Shown here: positions 6,478 to 12,194 of the stretch, piece after piece | Numbering within the stretch: the stretch's first letter is position 1 | Layout: every line of letters begins with the position of its first letter | Assembly (NCBI GenBank): GCA_034003955.1 | Contig: JAVEXO010000063.1 | Coordinates: 1-12,194 of the forward strand | Length of the DNA stretch: 12,194 nucleotides | DNA from: SZUA-370 sp034003955 | Lineage (GTDB): Bacteria > Spirochaetota > Spirochaetia > Treponematales > UBA12059 | Direction of reading: 5' to 3' | Translations under genes and position numbers: made by a program | The notes under the pieces: model-generated | Told to the model about the DNA's origin: nothing | Seen by the model: only the letters and a program-made list of their open reading frames with translations | The model's database searches: none

Positions 6478-8910
6478 CTAGGCCATTTCTATGACTATCT
6501 CGCCGTCCTTGAGCCCTGCCTTGGCCACGCCGCCATCCTTGAGCCTTCCAAAGAGCACCTCGTCTACGAACCATGTCTTAATCTTGTCTTCGACGACACG
6601 GTTGACGTTTCTGGCTCCAAATTCGTCTGAATATCCTAGTTCGGCCAGGTGTTTTATACAGGCTTCGCTTGTTTCAAGCGTAACCTTCTTGTCGGCTAGC
6701 TGGTCACGGAAGTCGTTTAGAGACTTCTCGACGATTCGTTCTATGACGTCCTGGGGCAGGCGTCCAAACCGTACAACCGCATCCAGGCGGTTGCGGAATT
6801 CGGGAGTAAAGGCCTTCTGCACCGCGTCGTCTATGGCTGCCTCGGTAAAGGCACGCTCACCGAATCCTATCATGGGTTTTCCTATGTCACGAGCCCCTGC
6901 ATTGCTTGTCATTATAAGGACAACGTTGCGGAAGTCGGCTTTTCTTCCCTGGTTGTCTGTAAGGGTTGCATAATCCATTATTGAAAGGAGGATATTGTAT
7001 ACATCGGGATGGGCCTTCTCTATTTCATCGAGGAGGACCACGGCGTGGGGCGTCTTGCGTATGGCGTCTGTAAGAAGGCCGCCTTCCTCGTAGCCAACAT
7101 AGCCGGGGGGCGAGCCAATGAGTCTGCTGACGGTGTGCTTCTCCTGGTACTCGCTCATGTCGAAGCGATGCAGCGCTACACCCATGGTGGAGGCCAGCGT
7201 TCGTGCCAGCTCTGTCTTGCCTACACCGGTAGGACCCACGAACAGGAAATTTGCTACAGGCTTGTCGGCGTCCCTGAAACCCGCACGCCCGCGCTTGACA
7301 GCCTTGGCAACCATGGCCACGGCCGAGTCCTGGCCGAACACCTTGGCCTTTAAGTCGGCCTCTATAGTGGCCAGCTTTTCTCTCTCTCCCTGGGTGACGC
7401 TCTTCTCTGGAATACGCGCAATCTTGGCGACTACTATCTCTATCTCTGAGCGGCCTATGGCCAGGGTCTTGGTCTCGCTGGATCCACTAGAAACGACAAG
7501 CTCATCGGTCGTCGTAACGGTGTCTCCCGACTGGTTTTCAGCCGTGAGCTCGTCGCCCTCCCTGGATGCTGCAGCCAGCGCTTCAGGTGCGGCCTCGGCG
7601 GCCTTGAAGGCCCTGATACGAGCCCAGGCTCCTGCCTCGTCTATGACGTCTATGGCCTTGTCTGGAAGGTGGCGCTCTGTAATAAACTGAGCCGATAGCC
7701 TGGCCGACAGCTCTATGGCCTCGTCGGAGTAGACCACGTCGTGGTATTCCTCGTACTTCGCCTTGAGGCCCTTGAGTATCTCTATGGCTTCCTCAACGCT
7801 AGGCTCGACTATATCTATCTTCTGGAAGCGCCTGGACAGGGCCCTGTCCTTGTCGAAGAATTTGTTGTACTCCTCGTACGTTGTAGAACCTATGCAGCGA
7901 ATCTTGCCGCTTGTCAGTGCCGGTTTTAGGAGATTGGATGCATCCATGGAGCCGCCAGATACCGCTCCGGCTCCAACAATGGTATGTATCTCGTCTATGA
8001 ACAGTATTGCTTTTTCCTTCTTTAAGAGCTCATCGACTATACGCTTTATGCGCTCTTCGAAGTCACCCCTGAATTTGGTGCCTGCAATGATTGAACCCAT
8101 ATCCAGGGAGTAGATGGTAAAATCCTTGAGGCTCTGGGGAACCTTGCCTTCTACTATGCGCTGGGCCAAACCCTCTGTAATGGCTGTCTTGCCTACGCCG
8201 GCGTCTCCAACATGAATGGGGTTGTTCTTCATACGGCGACAAAGAACCTGTACCGTTCTCTCTATCTCTGACTCACGGCCTATAACCGGCTCAAGGAGGC
8301 CGTCACGAGCGGACTTCGTCAGATCAGTCGTGTACTTTTCAAGCGCTCCCGGCCTGACGGTGGAGCGAGACTTCTGCCTCAGGCCAGACTCATCGTCGTC
8401 ATCATCGGGAGACGAGAAAGGGCCATTCTGGGATGAGGCTTGACCCGAGGCTTCCTGATTGTCGTTACCTGACATCTCGCCTAGACCAATGTCCATGCCG
8501 TGAGAAATTACCTCGAGCAGATGGAGCCTGCTCACCCCTGCCTTGCGAAGATAGTAGGCCGAATAGTTGCGTTCCTCGTCGAATAAGGAGACGAGTATCT
8601 CAGGAATACCTACCTCAAGTTTACCCGAGCCCTGTGATTGCAGGACGGCTCGTTCTATGACGCTCTGGAAGCCAGCCGTTTGAATCGGCTCCTGATCCTT
8701 GACGGCCGGAATCTTCTGCTCGAAGTAGGCCTCCATGCCTACCTTGATGTGCTCTATATCGGCCTCGCATGCCTCCAGAATGGAGCGGACACGCTCGAAT
8801 GATAGAGACGCGTACAGGATGTGCTCAGGCGTCAGGTACTCGTGACCCCTGAGCTTGGCCTCGTTGTATGCGGCGTTGAATATTGCTTGAACCTGCTGGT
8901 TTACCTTCAT
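6478..8910 (-). CDS. clpA: ATP-dependent Clp protease ATP-binding subunit ClpA
   Basis: 810 residues against about 758 in E. coli. A hexameric AAA+ unfoldase that feeds ClpS-delivered and other substrates to ClpP. The N-domain (1-145) docks ClpS, then comes a polar linker with a DDDDDE run at 169-174. D1 ring: Walker A GDAGVGKT at 235-242 (the usual GEPGVGKT has Pro where this has Ala), Walker B ILFIDE at 302-307, pore loop KFRG at 279-282, and arginine finger in LSRRF at 358-362. D2 ring: Walker A GPTGVGKT at 559-566, Walker B VVLLDE at 624-629, pore loop GYVG at 603-606, and arginines in FRNR at 705-708. The ClpP-docking loop reads IGFG at 681-684, which together with the N-domain separates it from ClpB. 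Odd point: about 45 extra Ala/Ser/Thr/Glu-rich residues at about 436-482, between the D1 small domain and D2. The start is 6 bases after the clpS stop, with an AAGAAG ribosome site. Confidence 0.97.
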   Translation of the reverse strand: MKVNQQVQAIFNAAYNEAKLRGHEYLTPEHILYASLSFERVRSILEACEADIEHIKVGMEAYFEQKIPAVKDQEPIQTAGFQSVIERAVLQSQGSGKLEVGIPEILVSLFDEERNYSAYYLRKAGVSRLHLLEVISHGMDIGLGEMSGNDNQEASGQASSQNGPFSSPDDDDDESGLRQKSRSTVRPGALEKYTTDLTKSARDGLLEPVIGRESEIERTVQVLCRRMKNNPIHVGDAGVGKTAITEGLAQRIVEGKVPQSLKDFTIYSLDMGSIIAGTKFRGDFEERIKRIVDELLKKEKAILFIDEIHTIVGAGAVSGGSMDASNLLKPALTSGKIRCIGSTTYEEYNKFFDKDRALSRRFQKIDIVEPSVEEAIEILKGLKAKYEEYHDVVYSDEAIELSARLSAQFITERHLPDKAIDVIDEAGAWARIRAFKAAEAAPEALAAASREGDELTAENQSGDTVTTTDELVVSSGSSETKTLAIGRSEIEIVVAKIARIPEKSVTQGEREKLATIEADLKAKVFGQDSAVAMVAKAVKRGRAGFRDADKPVANFLFVGPTGVGKTELARTLASTMGVALHRFDMSEYQEKHTVSRLIGSPPGYVGYEEGGLLTDAIRKTPHAVVLLDEIEKAHPDVYNILLSIMDYATLTDNQGRKADFRNVVLIMTSNAGARDIGKPMIGFGERAFTEAAIDDAVQKAFTPEFRNRLDAVVRFGRLPQDVIERIVEKSLNDFRDQLADKKVTLETSEACIKHLAELGYSDEFGARNVNRVVEDKIKTWFVDEVLFGRLKDGGVAKAGLKDGEIVIEMA

Positions 8911-8916
8911 ATCTTC

Positions 8917-9228
8917 TTAAGCCTTCTCCATGATGCACTTGAGCGGGAAGCCATTCTCCCTCGCCATACCATGCACCTTACTGATCTTTGTGGCTGCAAT
9001 ATCGTAGGTATAGATACCGACGATCCCCTTGCCCTTCCTGTGAACGTCTAGCATGACGCGTGTTGCCTCAAAGAGGCCTTTATGAAATACAGACATGATG
9101 ACTGCCACCACGAACTCCATCGTGGTGTAATCATCATTCAGGAGTATCACCCGATATTCCTCGGGTTCCTTGAATTCAATGTCCTCTTCTATAAGAACAT
9201 CGCCTTGAATATCTTTTTCTGTAGCCAC
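8917..9228 (-). CDS. clpS: ClpS, N-degron adaptor of ClpAP
   Basis: 103 residues from the GTG at 9228, close to the usual 100-110. It binds N-terminal Leu, Phe, Tyr or Trp and hands the protein to ClpA. Conserved core: NDDYTTMEF starting at Asn31, with Asp32 and Met37 matching the E. coli pocket residues Asp35 and Met40. His63 in DVHRKGKG matches His66, and the C-terminus ARENGFPLKCIMEKA is typical. The first 22 residues are a flexible acidic tail, as in other ClpS proteins. Start choice: the frame is open to a TTG at 9246 (109 residues), but a promoter-like pair ends at 9236, so a transcript would begin at or one base before the GTG. There is no Shine-Dalgarno in front of the GTG, which fits a leaderless message. 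First gene of the N-degron cluster. Confidence 0.94.
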   Translation of the reverse strand: MATEKDIQGDVLIEEDIEFKEPEEYRVILLNDDYTTMEFVVAVIMSVFHKGLFEATRVMLDVHRKGKGIVGIYTYDIAATKISKVHGMARENGFPLKCIMEKA

Positions 9229-9235
9229 TTTAACT

Positions 9236-9264
9236 AAAATAACCAACGTGGCTCATAAAAACAA
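9236..9264 (-). promoter_or_regulatory. Candidate promoter of the clpS operon
   Basis: The minus strand reads TTGTTT (9264-9259), 17 bases, then TATTTT (9241-9236): 4 of 6 matches in each box. Transcription would start near 9229, immediately before the GTG of clpS. It is the only good box pair I found in front of the cluster. Confidence 0.5.
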
Positions 9265-9288
9265 GGAGCAAGGGCCTATCTCTGAGGC

Positions 9289-9318
9289 TTGACGAAGCGT
9301 GACTACCGGTAGCATATT
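9289..9318 (+). promoter_or_regulatory. Candidate promoter of the thrS leader
   Basis: TTGACG (9289-9294) is followed after 18 bases by CATATT (9313-9318). The expected start near 9324-9325 falls exactly where the base of T-box Stem I begins (9325), which supports this promoter. It lies back-to-back with the clpS promoter, about 25 bases from it. Confidence 0.6.
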
Positions 9319-9324
9319 CATTGG

Positions 9325-9554
9325 TACAGGCCTTGATGGAGAAGAGTAGGCGGTTCACCGCGCCAAAGAGAGAAGGCAGCCCGAGGCTGAAAGGCGCCTG
9401 ACGCGGTCCCGACGAAAACCACTCCGGAGCCGTTTCTGTAAAAGCCGCCCTTGCGGCCGGTAATGGAGACCGGGTGCGCCCGTAACAGCATCTTGAGCGC
9501 GGCCGCATCCTATAGGGCGGCCGAAGTAAGGTGGTACCGCGGATTCCGCGAGCC
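9325..9554 (+). promoter_or_regulatory. T-box riboswitch sensing tRNA-Thr, upstream of thrS
   Basis: T-box leaders bind uncharged tRNA and switch on the downstream gene. Stem I: TACAG 9325-9329 pairs with CTGTA 9436-9440, and GGAG 9338-9341 pairs with CTCC 9422-9425. These close a specifier loop with AGAGTA on the 5' side and GAAAACCA on the 3' side. The specifier codon is ACC (Thr) at 9418-9420, followed by the usual purine. Above it ACCGCG 9357-9362 pairs with CGCGGT 9402-9407, and CAGCC 9377-9381 with GGCTG 9385-9389. Linker hairpins: GCCGC/GCGGC (9444-9457), CGGG/CCCG (9471-9482) and CGGCCGC/GCGGCCG (9500-9523). T-box: AAGGTGGTACCGCGG 9528-9542, one base off the consensus AGGGTGGNACCGCG. 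The tRNA-binding bulge TGGT 9532-9535 predicts a tRNA-Thr with A73. GCGG/CCGC (9539-9549) forms the inner antiterminator helix, while the outer helix is only GG/CC and looks weak. Specifier and downstream gene agree, so the call is strong. Confidence 0.9.
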
Positions 9555-9579
9555 AGAGGCGACGTCGTCGCCGCTTGGC
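9552..9579 (+). promoter_or_regulatory. Hairpin after the T-box, possible expression platform
   Basis: GCCA 9552-9555 pairs with TGGC 9576-9579, enclosing GGCGAC 9558-9563 / GTCGCC 9567-9572 with a 3-base loop. The outer arm uses C9553-C9554, which the outer antiterminator helix also needs, so the two could be exclusive, as in a T-box switch. No run of T follows (next bases are CGGCACCCC), so it does not look like a standard intrinsic terminator. I see nothing recognisable in 9580-9667 beyond a small GCGATCGC palindrome. Confidence 0.5.
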
Positions 9580-9667
9580 GGCACCCCATGTCATGACGAT
9601 TGCGATCGCCAGGGCTTCGGGGCTGTGATGGAGTTCGTCCTTACGCTTACAACGTCGGGAATTCCTG

Positions 9668-9693
9668 GCGGGAGGCGTGCGGACGCATCCCGC
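9668..9693 (+). promoter_or_regulatory. Strong hairpin just before the thrS ribosome site
   Basis: GCGGGA 9668-9673 pairs with TCCCGC 9688-9693. Inside, after a G/A mismatch, GCGT 9675-9678 pairs with ACGC 9683-9686 around a GCGG loop. A GGAGG run (9694-9698) follows directly with no start codon at a proper distance. The real thrS ribosome site is 13 further bases on. The hairpin may protect or present the ribosome entry region; its function is inferred only. Confidence 0.45.
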
Positions 9694-9710
9694 GGAGGTA
9701 TTCCATTCCC

Positions 9711-9715
9711 AGGAG
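9711..9715 (+). promoter_or_regulatory. Ribosome binding site deciding the thrS start
   Basis: AGGAG lies 6 bases before the ATG at 9722. It argues against the in-frame GTG at 9677, which lies inside the hairpin. Confidence 0.85.
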
Positions 9716-9721
9716 TACCGT

Positions 9722-11458
9722 ATGAGTCATCCAGTCCAAACCATTCGCCATTCTCTCTCACACGTGATGGCAGAGGCCGTAACAAAGTTGTATCCCGGCA
9801 CCAAGGTAGCCATAGGGCCGGCGATAGATGATGGTTTCTACTATGATTTCCAGTTTCCCTCCCCAATACAGCCTGATGACCTACCCGCAATAGAGAAGGA
9901 GATGCGTCGAATCATCTCAGCCAACGTTCCTTTTAGCCGAATAGAGCTGAGCAAAGCCGAGGCAAAAGTGATGTTTGCCGATGAACCATACAAGCTTGAA
10001 CTCATAGACGGTCTCGAGGACGGCGCCATAAGCGTCTACGAACAGGGAACCTTCAAGGATCTATGCCGAGGACCTCATGTCGACTCCACCCGTGACCTGC
10101 GGCCGGATGCCTTCAAGCTGCGTTCAATAGCCGGTGCCTACTGGCGCGGCGACGAGAAGCGCCCAATGCTTACCCGTATCTACGCCTATGCCTTTGTAAG
10201 CAAGGCCGAGCTGGAGGCCCACCTCAAGATGCTCGAGGAGGCAGAAAAGCGCGACAACCGCAAGCTTGGCAAGGAGCTGGACCTCTTCAGTACCCATGAA
10301 GAAGCAGGCGCCGGCCTCATCTACTGGCACCCCAAGGGTGGGCGCTTCCGCGTTGAGCTGGAGAACTGGTGGCGTGATGAACACTACAAGAATGGTTACG
10401 AGATACTCTTTACACCGCACATAGGCAAGAGCTGGCTGTGGGAAACATCTGGCCACCTTGGCTTTTACAAGGAAGGCATGTATTCGCCTATGAAGATAGA
10501 CGAAGAAGATTACTACCTAAAGCCTATGAACTGCCCCTTCCATATTATGATTTACAAGAATGGCGTGCACTCATACCGTGAACTTCCCATGCGCTGGGCT
10601 GAGCTTGGCACCGTGTACCGCTACGAGCGCTCGGGCACCCTCCATGGCCTGATGCGTGTCCGCGGCTTTACCCAGGACGATGCCCATATCATCTGTACTC
10701 CAGAACAGATAGAAGACGAGATTGCCGAGGTCCTGCGTTTTAGCCTCTCCATGCACAAGACCCTCGGCTTCAAGGAAATAAAGGCGTACCTCGCAACGAG
10801 GCCGGCCGGAGACGGTGCGGTAGGGGACATTGCGATGTGGGACACAGCCCTGGACTCGCTACGCAAGGCGATAGACAAGGAAGGGCTGGCCTATGAGATG
10901 GATGAGGGTGGTGGAGCCTTCTACGGCCCCAAGATAGACTTGAAGGTCAAGGATGCCCTGGGCCGCGAGTGGCAGCTGACGACCATCCAGTTTGACTTTA
11001 ACGAGCCTGAGCGCTTCGACATGAGCTATATAGATACAGATGGCCAGAAGAAGCGCCCATACATGGTGCACCGAGCCCTTTTAGGTTCTATTGAGCGCTT
11101 CTTTGGCGTGTACCTGGAGCATACGGCCGGTGCCTTTCCTATTTGGCTTGCCCCAGAGCAGGCCGTGGTCATACCGGTGGGCCAGGACTTTGCCGACTAC
11201 GCCGTCTCCGTGTGCGCCGAACTCAAGAAGGCAGGACTCAGGGCCAAGGCGATGCTTTCCGACGAGCGCATGAATGCCAAGATACGAGATGCCCAGGGTC
11301 AGAAGGTGCCGTATATGTTGGTAGTAGGAGCTAAGGAGCGCGACGAGGGGACCGTTGCCGTACGTGTGCGCGATGGCCGGCAGCTACCCGCCATGAAGGT
11401 AGAGGACTTCGTCGAAATGGTAGGTTCCCTGGTATCGGCCAGGTCCCTGGATCTGTAG
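9722..11458 (+). CDS. thrS: Threonyl-tRNA synthetase, form without TGS domain
   Basis: 578 residues; charges tRNA-Thr with threonine in the cytosol. E. coli ThrRS is about 642 residues, and the difference is the N-terminal TGS domain, absent here: the protein opens almost directly with the editing domain. The editing site is intact: HSLSH (His10, His14) and CRGPH (Cys115, His119). Catalytic core: PMNCPFH with zinc ligand Cys271, the motif 2 region YRYERSGTLHGLMRVRGF at 299-316, zinc ligand His322 in QDDAH, a third zinc ligand His450 in MVHRALLGSIERF, and the class II motif 3 arginine nearby. The anticodon-binding domain (about 475-570) includes LAPEQAVVIPVG and ends with the usual basic and Glu-rich segments. 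The start at 9722 is set by AGGAG 6 bases upstream. Expression is probably controlled by the T-box leader. The downstream membrane protein gene follows after 16 bases. Confidence 0.97.
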   Translation: MSHPVQTIRHSLSHVMAEAVTKLYPGTKVAIGPAIDDGFYYDFQFPSPIQPDDLPAIEKEMRRIISANVPFSRIELSKAEAKVMFADEPYKLELIDGLEDGAISVYEQGTFKDLCRGPHVDSTRDLRPDAFKLRSIAGAYWRGDEKRPMLTRIYAYAFVSKAELEAHLKMLEEAEKRDNRKLGKELDLFSTHEEAGAGLIYWHPKGGRFRVELENWWRDEHYKNGYEILFTPHIGKSWLWETSGHLGFYKEGMYSPMKIDEEDYYLKPMNCPFHIMIYKNGVHSYRELPMRWAELGTVYRYERSGTLHGLMRVRGFTQDDAHIICTPEQIEDEIAEVLRFSLSMHKTLGFKEIKAYLATRPAGDGAVGDIAMWDTALDSLRKAIDKEGLAYEMDEGGGAFYGPKIDLKVKDALGREWQLTTIQFDFNEPERFDMSYIDTDGQKKRPYMVHRALLGSIERFFGVYLEHTAGAFPIWLAPEQAVVIPVGQDFADYAVSVCAELKKAGLRAKAMLSDERMNAKIRDAQGQKVPYMLVVGAKERDEGTVAVRVRDGRQLPAMKVEDFVEMVGSLVSARSLDL

Positions 11459-11474
11459 GAATCGTGTAAGCGCC

Positions 11475-12188
11475 ATGGGGCTTCGTTCCACGCAGCTGGC
11501 TAAGAGGCTTGCTCTAGTCGCTGCACTCAGCTTCCTGTCATGCACGCTCTTCGTCGTTGTACGATTCGGGCTGACGGGACGATTCGCCCAAGGCTACCTT
11601 ATATGGAATCTCCTCCTCGCAGCCGTACCGGTGGCCTTAGCCTGGTGCGCCGTTGAGTTTGGTGTCTTGCGTAGCTCGGATCGATCCGCAAAGGCCATCT
11701 GCCTGGGCTTCTTCGCAGCCTGGCTTGTCTTCTATCCCAACGCACCATACATATTTACAGACTTCATACACGTTGTCAGGCGGGCAGGGCTAGGATACGT
11801 TGCGGCGCCCTGGCTTTCTGAGTATGACCTTCTCTGGTACGACATAGTGATGAACGCCTCGTTTGCCTTTGTCGGGCACTACCTGGGCCTGGTATCGATG
11901 TATCTGATGCACGGGGTCATGCGTGGACTCTTCGGTCGTGTGGCTGGCTGGGCTCTGATGGCTCCGGCCATCATACTGTCTGGCTTTGGCATACACATAG
12001 GGCGCTTCTCACGCTTCAATAGCTGGGATTTGCTACTGCACCCAGTAGCTGCACTCAGCATCTTGGCGCGTTCCTTAGCGGAACCGGCAGCCTTGCTTTT
12101 CTCGATGGCCTTCTCGTTGTTCATAGCCCTTACCTACGTCATCTTCTATATGGTCAAGCGTGGAAATATAGGTAAACTAGACTCCTGA
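11475..12188 (+). CDS. DUF1361-family membrane protein
   Basis: 237 residues, mostly hydrophobic, with about six or seven membrane segments (near 12-30, 41-62, 73-88, 124-145, 156-174, 189-200 and 205-227). Family signatures: YLIWNLLLAAVP at 41-52, FYPNAPYIFTDFIHV at 86-100 (family form F-x-PNAPYxxTD) and GFGIHIGRFSRFNSWD at 170-185. These polar motifs lie between the membrane segments and are the most conserved parts of DUF1361. The biochemical function of the family is unknown to me. The short basic C-terminus (KRGNIGK) suggests a cytoplasmic end. It starts 16 bases after the thrS stop with no terminator between, so it may be read through from thrS and share its T-box control. The ribosome site is weak (AGGAA about 13 bases upstream). 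Confidence 0.88.
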   Translation: MGLRSTQLAKRLALVAALSFLSCTLFVVVRFGLTGRFAQGYLIWNLLLAAVPVALAWCAVEFGVLRSSDRSAKAICLGFFAAWLVFYPNAPYIFTDFIHVVRRAGLGYVAAPWLSEYDLLWYDIVMNASFAFVGHYLGLVSMYLMHGVMRGLFGRVAGWALMAPAIILSGFGIHIGRFSRFNSWDLLLHPVAALSILARSLAEPAALLFSMAFSLFIALTYVIFYMVKRGNIGKLDS

Positions 12189-12194
12189 GCCTGG

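Noticed and set aside
9230..9256. Mini-ORF of 8 codons (ATG AGC CAC ... TAA) just before clpS, as a leader peptide
   Set aside because: It lies between and over the candidate -35 and -10 boxes and would not be in the transcript; no ribosome site.
9230..9589. 119-codon minus-strand open frame across the thrS leader
   Set aside because: It overlaps the T-box structure and thrS promoter, has no homology I recognise, and its end overlaps the clpS start region; it is a chance frame in GC-rich DNA.
9601..9630. Second promoter for thrS (TTGCGA, 18 bases, TGTGAT)
   Set aside because: The boxes are weak and it would bypass the T-box; not enough to call.
9677..9721. GTG start extending ThrRS by 15 residues
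   Set aside because: It lies within the 9668-9693 hairpin and lacks a ribosome site, while the ATG at 9722 has AGGAG at ideal spacing.

Overview
The window is compact bacterial chromosome with no mobile elements, CRISPR arrays or tRNA/rRNA genes. It holds seven protein genes in three blocks. Base composition and codon use look even throughout, with many ATA isoleucine codons and moderate-to-high GC. A ClpS/ClpA/Aat set, a large ankyrin-repeat lipoprotein and a threonyl-tRNA synthetase without a TGS domain suggest to me a free-living spirochaete-like bacterium. That assignment is inference; the window contains no phylogenetic marker I can score without a search.

Left part (1-3809): a divergent pair. 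On the minus strand is a very long ankyrin-repeat lipoprotein whose C-terminus lies outside the window. On the plus strand is a D-2-hydroxyacid dehydrogenase family protein with Tyr at the usual catalytic Glu position.

Middle part (3826-9228, minus strand): a tight four-gene cluster, clpS - clpA - aat - (radical-SAM-like protein), with gaps of 6, 12 and 12-39 bases. The first three genes are the core of the bacterial N-degron pathway. Aat puts Leu/Phe on proteins with N-terminal Lys/Arg, ClpS recognises such N-termini, and ClpA unfolds the protein for ClpP, which is not encoded here. The fourth gene keeps the layout of a B12-binding/radical SAM protein, but the three cluster-binding cysteines are replaced by Ser, Pro and Leu, so it looks like a pseudoenzyme.

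Right part (9229-12188): back-to-back promoters for clpS (minus) and thrS (plus), then a roughly 400-base thrS leader. The leader carries a recognisable T-box riboswitch: a paired Stem I with an ACC (Thr) specifier, and a T-box core ending in GGTGGTACCGCGG. It has no obvious U-tract terminator after the T-box. thrS follows, and 16 bases later a DUF1361-family membrane protein.

The items most worth following up are the cysteine-less radical SAM-like protein in the N-degron operon and the T-box leader without a conventional terminator.
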